A model generated the notes under the pieces. The model saw only the letters and a list, made by a program, of their open reading frames with translations, was not told the origin of the DNA and did not search any database. A DNA stretch of 46,709 nucleotides from Jiangella ureilytica. GTDB taxonomy: Bacteria; Actinomycetota; Actinomycetes; Jiangellales; Jiangellaceae. This document shows positions 41,619-46,709 of the stretch, one piece after another (the first letter of the stretch is position 1; each line of letters begins with the position of its first letter). The translations under genes were made by a program, and so were the position numbers. The stretch is from the NCBI RefSeq assembly GCF_004348545.1, contig NZ_SMKL01000047.1, positions 1 to 46,709 of the forward strand, in the 5' to 3' direction.

Positions 41619-41624
41619 TAGGCT
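41619..41624 (+). promoter_or_regulatory. -10 box, leaderless 41633 gene
   Basis: TAGGCT lies exactly 8 bases before ATG 41633, identical to the pcnA and GT87 arrangement. It is divergent from the nfo promoter; the two -10 boxes lie 32 bases apart. Confidence 0.5.
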
Positions 41625-41632
41625 CACGATCG

Positions 41633-42058
41633 ATGTCCGATGAAGCCAGGTGGCGCGAGCAGCGGCGCGAGGCGATCCAGGCCCATGCCGACGCGCTGGC
41701 GCGCAAGCAGGCCGCCGAGACGCAGCGGGCGCGGGCCCTCGTCGCCGAGTTCGTCGCCGCCATGAGGTCCGCCGGCATCGAGCCCGGGCCGCTGCGAGCG
41801 CGCGCCGGCGAGGGCGCCGTCACCTATCGCACTGGGCTGCGCGGCTGGTACGTACGTCGCAACCGGGCCATGGCGGTCGGCGAGGACGGCGCGTTCTACC
41901 TCCTCGATGTGCCGCGATCGGCCGCCGCCCGGCTCGCCGGCGTGCGGGTGGCACCGTCGGACCCGCCGCTGCAGGTGGGGGTCGGTGCGCGCGACGGCGA
42001 GTCGATGCCGCTGGAGCGGCTGCTGCGGCAGCGGCTCGAAGCCGGGTCCGATTTCTGA
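41633..42058 (+). CDS. Conserved hypothetical protein
   Basis: This 141-residue cytoplasmic protein starts with an Ala/Arg/Gln-rich helix (WREQRREAIQAHADALARKQ) and ends with a compact beta-rich part (WYVRRNRAMAVGEDGAFYLL). There is no signal peptide, membrane segment or enzyme motif. I do not recognise a family with confidence. The start is ATG 41633, supported by the TAGGCT box 8 bases upstream and absence of a ribosome site. It lies between nfo and the rpsF operon. The codon usage is typical of the neighbourhood, so it is probably a real gene. Confidence 0.8.
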   Translation: MSDEARWREQRREAIQAHADALARKQAAETQRARALVAEFVAAMRSAGIEPGPLRARAGEGAVTYRTGLRGWYVRRNRAMAVGEDGAFYLLDVPRSAAARLAGVRVAPSDPPLQVGVGARDGESMPLERLLRQRLEAGSDF

Positions 42059-42132
42059 CGGTTTCCCGCGCGCAGAAGAAGCGCAGGTCAAGGCCTGTGG
42101 ACAACCGAATCGGCGTTTCGGCGCATCGCTGG

Positions 42133-42138
42133 TAACCT
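42133..42138 (+). promoter_or_regulatory. rpsF: -10 box of the rpsF operon
   Basis: TAACCT 42133-42138 would start transcription near 42145, giving a leader of about 105 bases before rpsF. No clear -35 is seen. The rest of the 191-base gap from 42059 shows no gene. Confidence 0.45.
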
Positions 42139-42197
42139 TGCCTGCGGCCTGGTCATGCACGACCTGTGTGCATCCGACCGGGCCATCGACGTTCAGC

Positions 42198-42240
42198 CCT
42201 CCTGCCACGGAGAGACCGTGGCCGCGAAGACCACAGGAGG
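42198..42240 (+). promoter_or_regulatory. rpsF: rpsF leader that pairs anti-SD with SD
   Basis: CCTCCTG (42198-42204) is the exact complement of CAGGAGG (42234-42240), the rpsF ribosome site 9 bases before the ATG. Inside is a second perfect stem CCACGG/CCGTGG (42205-42210 with 42216-42221). GTGG (42218-42221) can instead pair with CCAC (42231-42234). Such leaders in rpsF operons are known targets of the S6:S18 complex, which suggests feedback control here. Confidence 0.6.
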
Positions 42241-42249
42241 TGATCCGGC

Positions 42250-42540
42250 ATGCGTCGCTATGAGGTCATGGTGATCCTGGACCCCGAGTCCGAGGAGCGC
42301 ACCGTGCAACCCAGCCTCGAGCAGTACCTCGGGGTCGTGCGTGAGTCCGGTGGCTCGGTCGAGAAAGTCGACATCTGGGGCCGCCGCAAGCTCTCGTACG
42401 AGATCGGCAAGAAGAGCGAGGGCATCTACGCGGTGCTCGACGTCACGTGCGAGGCCGACACCGTGGCTGAGCTCGACCGCCAGCTCGGGCTCTCCGAGTC
42501 GGTGCTGCGTACCAAGGTCGTTCGGCCAGAAGCCCACTGA
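42250..42540 (+). CDS. rpsF: 30S ribosomal protein S6
   Basis: This 96-residue S6 has the usual [10 protein letters not shown] start, the [14 protein letters not shown] core and [10 protein letters not shown]. It binds S18 and 16S rRNA in the platform of the 30S subunit. AGGAGG sits 9 bases before ATG 42250. It is the first gene of the rpsF-ssb-rpsR-rplI cluster, an order conserved in most bacteria. The leader upstream has a structure that can hide the ribosome site. Confidence 0.98.
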   Translation: MRRYEVMVILDPESEERTVQPSLEQYLGVVRESGGSVEKVDIWGRRKLSYEIGKKSEGIYAVLDVTCEADTVAELDRQLGLSESVLRTKVVRPEAH

Positions 42541-42553
42541 GAGGGATTCGTTC

Positions 42554-43075
42554 ATGGCAGGCGAGACCGTCATCACGGTCGTCGGTAATCTCACCGACGA
42601 CCCTGAGCTGCGTTTCACGCCCAACGGTGCGGCGGTCGCGAACTTCACCATCGCGTCCACGCCGCGCACGTTCAATCGGCAGACCAGCACCTGGGAGGAC
42701 GGCGACGCGCTGTTCCTGAGGTGCTCGGTGTGGCGGCAGGCGGCCGAGAGCGTCGCCGAGTCGCTGCAGCGCGGCATGCGCGTCATCGCCCAGGGCCGGC
42801 TCCGCCAGCGCTCGTTCGAGACGCGCGAGGGCGAGAAGCGCACGGTCATCGAGATGGAGGTCGACGAGATCGGCCCGAGTCTCCGGTTCGCCACGGCCAA
42901 GGTCACCCGGACCCAGCGGTCCGGTGGTGGCGGCGGCGGTGGCGGCTACGGCGGTGCGCCTGCCGGCAACGACCCGTGGGCCACTCCGCCCGGCGGCGGT
43001 GCGCCGCAGCAGGGCGGCGGCAACGACCCCTGGAGCGCCCCGTCCGGCCCGCCGGCCGACGAGCCCCCGTTCTGA
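42554..43075 (+). CDS. ssb: Single-stranded DNA-binding protein
   Basis: This 173-residue SSB has an N-terminal OB fold ([55 protein letters not shown]). A Gly/Pro/Gln-rich linker follows, and the acidic tip DEPPF that recruits replication and repair proteins. It protects single-stranded DNA in replication and repair as a tetramer. ATG 42554 has GAGAGGG upstream, and it is 13 bases after rpsF. The linker is Gly-rich with a run of eight glycines, normal for actinobacterial SSB. Confidence 0.98.
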   Translation: MAGETVITVVGNLTDDPELRFTPNGAAVANFTIASTPRTFNRQTSTWEDGDALFLRCSVWRQAAESVAESLQRGMRVIAQGRLRQRSFETREGEKRTVIEMEVDEIGPSLRFATAKVTRTQRSGGGGGGGGYGGAPAGNDPWATPPGGGAPQQGGGNDPWSAPSGPPADEPPF

Positions 43076-43096
43076 TCACCAGGTAACAGCGTTCCC

Positions 43097-43117
43097 GAGC
43101 GGCTCTGGAGGCCGCTC
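43097..43117 (+). other. Hairpin in the ssb-rpsR gap
   Basis: GAGCGGC and GCCGCTC pair around a 7-base loop in the 123-base gap between ssb and rpsR. It may tune readthrough or mRNA processing inside the cluster. The gap has no gene. Confidence 0.35.
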
Positions 43118-43198
43118 AGCACGGGAGCGCGCCCGACAACCCATCCCGGTCAGCCGCGTCAGCGAGGCGACCGGGCTCCCCGAAGGAGGAGCACCACG

Positions 43199-43435
43199 AT
43201 GGCTAAGCCCCCGCTGCGCAAGCCGAAGAAGAAGGTTTGCGCCTTCTGCAAGGACAAGGTCGACTACGTCGACTACAAGGACACCTCGCTGCTGCGCAAG
43301 TACATCTCCGACCGCGGCAAGATCCGGGCCCGTCGCGTCACCGGCAACTGCACCCGCCACCAGCGCGACGTCGCCACGGCCATCAAGAACGCGCGCGAGA
43401 TGGCGCTGCTGCCGTACACCTCGACGGCTCGCTGA
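43199..43435 (+). CDS. rpsR: 30S ribosomal protein S18 (zinc-binding form)
   Basis: This 78-residue S18 carries a zinc-ribbon motif, CAFCKDK near the start and NCTRHQRD later, so it is the four-ligand C+ form. It binds S6 in the 30S platform. ATG 43199 has AAGGAGGAG 9 bases upstream. Actinobacteria often have a second, zinc-free S18 elsewhere for zinc limitation, but it is not in this window. rplI follows 17 bases later. Confidence 0.98.
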   Translation: MAKPPLRKPKKKVCAFCKDKVDYVDYKDTSLLRKYISDRGKIRARRVTGNCTRHQRDVATAIKNAREMALLPYTSTAR

Positions 43436-43452
43436 GAAGGGGAGAGGACGCC

Positions 43453-43899
43453 ATGAAGCTGATTCTCACCCAGGAAGTGCCGGGTCTCGGCGCGGCCGGC
43501 GACGTCGTCGAGGTCAAGGACGGCTACGGCCGCAACTACCTCGTGCCGCGCGGGTTCGCGATCGCGTGGTCCAAGGGCGGGCAGAAGGAGATCGACTCCA
43601 TCCGCCGCGCCCGGCAGGCCCGCGACTTCGCCGACCTCGACTCCGCTCGTGCGGTCAAGGCGCAGCTCGAGGGCACGTCGGTCCAGCTCGTCGCCAAGGC
43701 CGGCGACACCGGCCGGCTGTTCGGCGCCGTCACGTCGGCCGACATCGCGACCGCGGTCTCCGCGTCCGGTGGCCCGGCCATCGACAAGCGGCGCATCGAG
43801 GTGGGCAGCCCGATCAAGACGGTCGGCTCGCACCGCGTCACCGTCCGGCTCCACCCGGACGTCGCGGCGAACGTGACCCTCGAGGTCGTCCCCGCCTGA
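43453..43899 (+). CDS. rplI: 50S ribosomal protein L9
   Basis: This 148-residue L9 has the N-terminal domain [20 protein letters not shown] with [11 protein letters not shown], the long central helix ([19 protein letters not shown]), and the C-terminal rRNA-binding domain ([17 protein letters not shown]). It sits at the base of the L1 stalk. ATG 43453 has GGAGAGG 6 bases upstream. It closes the rpsF cluster and is followed by a terminator hairpin. Confidence 0.98.
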   Translation: MKLILTQEVPGLGAAGDVVEVKDGYGRNYLVPRGFAIAWSKGGQKEIDSIRRARQARDFADLDSARAVKAQLEGTSVQLVAKAGDTGRLFGAVTSADIATAVSASGGPAIDKRRIEVGSPIKTVGSHRVTVRLHPDVAANVTLEVVPA

Positions 43900-43912
43900 G
43901 GTCTCACCCACC

Positions 43913-43944
43913 ACGGGCCCGCGGCTTCCTGGCTGCGGGCCCGT
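43913..43944 (+). terminator. rplI: Terminator after rplI
   Basis: ACGGGCCCGC and GCGGGCCCGT form a perfect 10-bp stem, extended inward by G-C and C-G pairs to a 6-base loop. It begins 14 bases past the rplI stop and ends the ribosomal operon. Confidence 0.8.
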
Positions 43945-43972
43945 CGTGCTGTGGCACCCGGCCCGATCCGGG

Positions 43973-43978
43973 TACGTT
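43973..43978 (+). promoter_or_regulatory. Putative -10 box of the TetR gene
   Basis: TACGTT lies 41-46 bases upstream of ATG 44019, after the rplI terminator, and would leave a leader of about 35 bases with CCGGAGC as a weak ribosome site. No clear -35 is seen. Confidence 0.3.
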
Positions 43979-44018
43979 CTGGACGTCGACCCGAACGCCC
44001 CCACCGGAGCACGCCCGC

Positions 44019-44600
44019 ATGCAGGACAGTCAGCTCGGCAGCACCAGAGCACGCATCCAGCGCGTGGCCCTGGAGCTGTTCGCCGAGCGGGGCTACGACA
44101 AGACGTCGCTGCGCGAGCTGGCCGAGCGACTGGGGATGACGAAGGCGTCGCTCTACTACTACTTCAAGAGCAAGGACGACATCGTCCGGAGCCTGGTCGA
44201 CGACCTGCTGGCCGCCGTCGACGAGGTCGTCGACTGGTCCCGCGAGCGCGAGCCGTCGCCGCAGAACCGGCGTGAGCTCATCGAGCGCTACGGCGAGGCG
44301 GTCCGCGGGCGGGGCACGCTGCTGCGGTTCCTCATGGAGAACCAGCCGGCACTGCGCTCGCTCGAGGCCGGCGACGCGATGCGGGAGCGCATGCGCACGC
44401 TGGTCGACTTCGTCGTCGATCCCGCCGACCCGCTGCCGGTGCAGCTGTGCGGGCGCATGGCGTTCTACGCGCTGCACGGCGGGCCGGCCATCATGAGCGA
44501 CGTCGACGCCACCTCCGAGGACATCTTCGACGCCGCCTGCGTCGTGGCGCTGTCGATGCTGCCCGACGGCGACGGCGACGGGCCGCGCCCGCCGGCCTGA
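44019..44600 (+). CDS. TetR family transcriptional regulator
   Basis: This 193-residue regulator has the N-terminal TetR helix-turn-helix (RVALELFAERGYDKTSLREL, then LGMTKASLYYYFKSKDDIV). A helical ligand domain follows without a recognised subfamily. ATG 44019 has GGAGC 10 or so bases upstream. The gene is alone: a terminator stands before it, and a folded intergenic segment separates it from the two-component genes. No palindromic operator was found immediately upstream. The ligand and targets are unknown. Confidence 0.92.
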   Translation: MQDSQLGSTRARIQRVALELFAERGYDKTSLRELAERLGMTKASLYYYFKSKDDIVRSLVDDLLAAVDEVVDWSREREPSPQNRRELIERYGEAVRGRGTLLRFLMENQPALRSLEAGDAMRERMRTLVDFVVDPADPLPVQLCGRMAFYALHGGPAIMSDVDATSEDIFDAACVVALSMLPDGDGDGPRPPA

Positions 44601-44608
44601 GGAGGGCC

Positions 44609-44687
44609 GGTGCGCAGCGCCGAGCCATGGTGAGCATGGCTGGGGCCATGCCCGGCCCGACGATGGTCGGATGGCCCTGAGCGCACC
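44609..44687 (+). other. Folded intergenic segment between TetR and histidine kinase genes
   Basis: An outer stem GGTGCGC/GCGCACC (44609-44615 with 44681-44687) encloses two hairpins. One is AGCCAT/ATGGCT (44623-44628 with 44636-44641). The other is GGGCCAT/ATGGCCC (44643-44649 with 44671-44677), with CCGAC/GTCGG nested inside. It may be a terminator for the TetR gene or a small RNA. No ORF accounts for it. Confidence 0.4.
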
Positions 44688-44690
44688 TGC

Positions 44691-44696
44691 CACAAT
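44691..44696 (+). promoter_or_regulatory. -10 box, possible leaderless histidine kinase gene
   Basis: CACAAT lies 6 bases before GTG 44703, and no ribosome site is present. It is a weaker match to TANNNT than the other leaderless boxes in the window. Confidence 0.35.
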
Positions 44697-44702
44697 CGGG
44701 GC

Positions 44703-45950
44703 GTGGGAGCGCTCAGGACGATCGTCGCGCCGCTGGCCGGGCGTCGTCTCTTCCGCCGCGGCGTCCACCTGCTCCTCGGCGGCGTCATCCTGCTCCCGTA
44801 CGTCCTGCTGATCGTCATGTTCGTCCAGCTGTTCACCGAGCCGGGGACGCCGTACGTGCCGGCCGGGGTGCTGGCGGCGGTGACGTTCGTCATCGGGACG
44901 GTGCCGCCGTTCCTGCCGGCCATGCGGGCGCTCGAGATCACCGCGACGCGCAGCCTGCTCGACGTCGACCTGCCCGACCCGGTGGCCGACCCGCCGTGGG
45001 AGACGCGGCTGTTCGGTGCCGGGTGGTACGTGCTGCACCTGCTCTGCGGCGGGGTGGCGGTCTCGGCGATCCTCGTCGCCTCACCCACGGCGGTGCTGCT
45101 GGTGGCGCGCGGACTCGGCTTCGACGACGGCCGCGGCATCGTCGGCCTGCCGGTGCTCGACGGCGTCGGCGGGGTGTGGGCGGTCCTGCTGGGGCTGGGC
45201 GTGGTCGTCGCGACGGCGTATCTGGTGGCCGGCATCGGCGCGCTGCTGGCGTGGTTCGCCCCGCTGCTGCTGGGACCGTCGCCGGCCGAGCTGCGGCTGG
45301 CCATGGAGATCCAGGCGCAGGAGTTCGCCGAGCGCAACCGGCTGGCCCGCGAGCTGCACGACTCCGTCGGCCACGCGCTGACGGTCACGACGCTGCAGGC
45401 GGCGGCCGCGCGCCGGGTCCTCGACTCCGACCCCGAGTTCGCCCGCCGCGCGCTGGTCGCCGTCGAGGAGGCCGGCCGCACCGCCATGGAGGACCTCGAC
45501 CACGTGCTGGGTGTGCTGCGCGCCGGCACCGATGCGGAGCTGTCGCCGCAGCGCACGCTGTCCGACCTGGACCGGCTCGTCGACGACACCCGGACCACGG
45601 GCATGGACCTCGAGGCCACCGTCGACGGCGACCTCGCGGCCGTCCCTGCGGTGCTCTCGCGCGAGGCCTACCGGATCGTGCAGGAGGGCCTGACCAACGC
45701 GGCCCGGCACGCGGCGCACGTCCCGGTCCGGCTGCACGTCGCGGCGACCGAGACCGGCGTCGACATCGAGGTGACCAACCCGCTGCCGGAGGATGCGCCG
45801 GCGCGGCGGCCGCGGGCGAACGGCGGCCGCGGCCTGCGCGGCATGCGCGAACGGGTGCGGCTGCTGCGCGGCGAGCTGTCCGCGCGGGCCGCCGACGGGG
45901 TGTGGCGGGTGCGTGTGCACCTGCCGGCCCGGACGGGAGACGGCCGGTGA
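44703..45950 (+). CDS. NarL-family sensor histidine kinase
   Basis: This 415-residue kinase has four to five membrane segments in its first 190 residues and almost no outer domain, so it probably senses within the membrane. The HisKA_3 phosphoacceptor is His219 in RELHDSVGHALT. The HATPase domain shows NAARHA as its N box and GRGLRGMRERV as its G box. It autophosphorylates and passes phosphate to the response regulator encoded next; GTG 45947 overlaps its stop, so the pair is coupled. The start is GTG 44703 with a -10-like box 6 bases upstream. The signal is unknown; cell-envelope stress is common for such intramembrane kinases. Confidence 0.94.
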   Translation: MGALRTIVAPLAGRRLFRRGVHLLLGGVILLPYVLLIVMFVQLFTEPGTPYVPAGVLAAVTFVIGTVPPFLPAMRALEITATRSLLDVDLPDPVADPPWETRLFGAGWYVLHLLCGGVAVSAILVASPTAVLLVARGLGFDDGRGIVGLPVLDGVGGVWAVLLGLGVVVATAYLVAGIGALLAWFAPLLLGPSPAELRLAMEIQAQEFAERNRLARELHDSVGHALTVTTLQAAAARRVLDSDPEFARRALVAVEEAGRTAMEDLDHVLGVLRAGTDAELSPQRTLSDLDRLVDDTRTTGMDLEATVDGDLAAVPAVLSREAYRIVQEGLTNAARHAAHVPVRLHVAATETGVDIEVTNPLPEDAPARRPRANGGRGLRGMRERVRLLRGELSARAADGVWRVRVHLPARTGDGR

Positions 45951-46657
45951 CGGACGAGCCCCAGCTCCACGGCCGACCACGAGGTCCCATGCGGCCGCGA
46001 GTCCCCCAGGGGACGACCATCACCGTGCTGCTGGTCGACGACGAGCCGCTCGTCCGGGCCGGGCTGCGCGCGATCATCGACGCCGAGCCGGACCTGCGCG
46101 TCGTCGACGAGGCCGGCGACGGCGCCGAGGTGGGGCCGCTGGTGGCGCGGTGGCGGCCCGAGGTGGTGCTGATGGACGTGCGGATGCCCGCGGTCGACGG
46201 CATCCAGGCGACCCGGCTGCTCAGCCGCCGCGACGACCCGCCGCGCATCCTCGTCGTCACGACCTTCGAGAACGACGACTACGTCTACGAGGCGCTGCGG
46301 GCCGGCGCCCACGGCTTCCTGCTCAAGCGGGCCCGGCCCGAAGAGATCGTGCAGGCGGTGCGGCTGGTCGCCCGGGGCGACTCGCTGCTGTTCCCCGCCG
46401 CCATCCGCCGGCTGGCGGCGGCGCACGGCGGACCCGGTGGCGGCGCGCTGGCCGACGCCGGGCTGAGCGAGCGCGAGGCCGAGGTGCTGCGGCTGGTCGC
46501 GGCCGGTCTGTCCAACGCCGAGATCGCCGCGGAGCTGGTCGTCGGCACCGAGACGGTCAAGACGCACGTCGGCAACGTGCTCACCAAGCTGGGCGTCCGC
46601 GACCGCACGCAGGCCGTCATCGCCGCCTACGAGTCCGGGTTCATCAGCCCCCGCTGA
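45947..46657 (+). CDS. NarL/LuxR-family response regulator
   Basis: From GTG 45947 this encodes 236 residues; ATG 45989 is a possible alternative start that would remove 14. The receiver domain has the acidic pair in VLLVDDEPLVRAGL, the phosphoacceptor Asp in VVLMDVRMPAVDG, and TTFENDDYV and FLLKRARPEE for the switch Thr and Lys. The C-terminal LuxR HTH is SEREAEVLRLVAAGLSNAEI and TVKTHVGNVLTKLGVRDR. It should bind promoters after phosphorylation by the kinase encoded upstream, with which it overlaps by 4 bases. The regulon is unknown. Confidence 0.95.
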   Translation: MTDEPQLHGRPRGPMRPRVPQGTTITVLLVDDEPLVRAGLRAIIDAEPDLRVVDEAGDGAEVGPLVARWRPEVVLMDVRMPAVDGIQATRLLSRRDDPPRILVVTTFENDDYVYEALRAGAHGFLLKRARPEEIVQAVRLVARGDSLLFPAAIRRLAAAHGGPGGGALADAGLSEREAEVLRLVAAGLSNAEIAAELVVGTETVKTHVGNVLTKLGVRDRTQAVIAAYESGFISPR

Positions 46658-46665
46658 CGTCCACC

Positions 46666-46683
46666 CCGAGTCGACCGACTCGG
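46666..46683 (+). terminator. Palindromic hairpin after response regulator
   Basis: CCGAGTCG-AC-CGACTCGG is a perfect 18-base palindrome 9 bases past the stop codon. It fits a short intrinsic terminator of the two-component operon. The remaining bases to 46709 show nothing. Confidence 0.6.
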
Positions 46684-46709
46684 TGGAGGGCGGGGAACGG
46701 TCCCTCGGG

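Noticed and set aside
1-46709. tRNA, rRNA, oriC or insertion sequence
   Set aside because: No tRNA cloverleaf, rRNA, dnaA-box cluster, transposase or target-site duplication was seen on reading both strands; only the intergenic palindrome at 21560 resembles a mobile repeat.

Overview
The window is about 46.7 kb of very GC-rich DNA with strong third-position G/C bias, many GTG starts, 4-base stop/start overlaps and apparently leaderless promoters. These features, and the gene content, point to an actinobacterium (Actinomycetota). The order trxA-trxB-rsmA-sigM-murJ-DUF6049-NUDIX / pcnA ... ino1-padR-ponA-glycosyltransferases-femX ... rpsF-ssb-rpsR-rplI is, from memory, the block flanking the chromosomal origin in Streptomyces and, split on the two sides of oriC, in Mycobacterium. 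A Jiangella-like or related high-GC lineage fits, but the genus cannot be fixed from the sequence alone.

Bases 1-9,307 are the least conventional part. On the plus strand there is the 3' end of a probable TcpC/VirB8-like protein, a membrane-anchored FtsK/HerA-type ATPase whose Walker B acidic residues are replaced by His-His, and a small membrane protein. An Eis-type acetyltransferase gene meets them head-on. Then comes a minus-strand cluster: a 932-residue soluble protein with three tandem FtsK-like modules (only the middle one canonical), a translationally coupled two-TM protein with internal 33-residue repeats, and two coiled-coil proteins. This looks like a minimal EccC-like or translocase-like apparatus without recognisable type VII secretion partners. 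It is the best candidate here for an undescribed system.

Bases 9,512-21,567 hold a four-TM protein, then the redox and cell-envelope block. trxA and trxB give the thioredoxin system. RsmA, SigM, MurJ, a DUF6049 protein and a NUDIX hydrolase are encoded in an almost unbroken chain of 4-base overlaps. MurJ is fused to a pseudokinase and an outer discoidin-like domain, as in M. tuberculosis MviN. The CCA-adding enzyme gene is divergent, and a DUF3054 membrane protein follows it.

Bases 21,560-30,236 look like an insertion between pcnA and ino1. They hold a palindromic repeat that supplies a stop codon, an SDR enzyme, two lipoprotein genes carrying three copies of one four-cysteine domain, and a complete conservon (NIT/HAMP kinase, roadblock, DUF742, Ras-like GTPase).

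Bases 30,286-43,899 return to the conserved block: myo-inositol-phosphate synthase and a PadR regulator with a clear operator, a class A PBP, GT87 and PIG-V-type mannosyltransferases, an alanine racemase-like protein with a FemX peptidyltransferase, YceI/MarR, endonuclease IV, a small hypothetical protein, and rpsF-ssb-rpsR-rplI with an SD-sequestering leader. The last 2.8 kb hold a TetR regulator, a folded intergenic segment, and a NarL-type two-component system.
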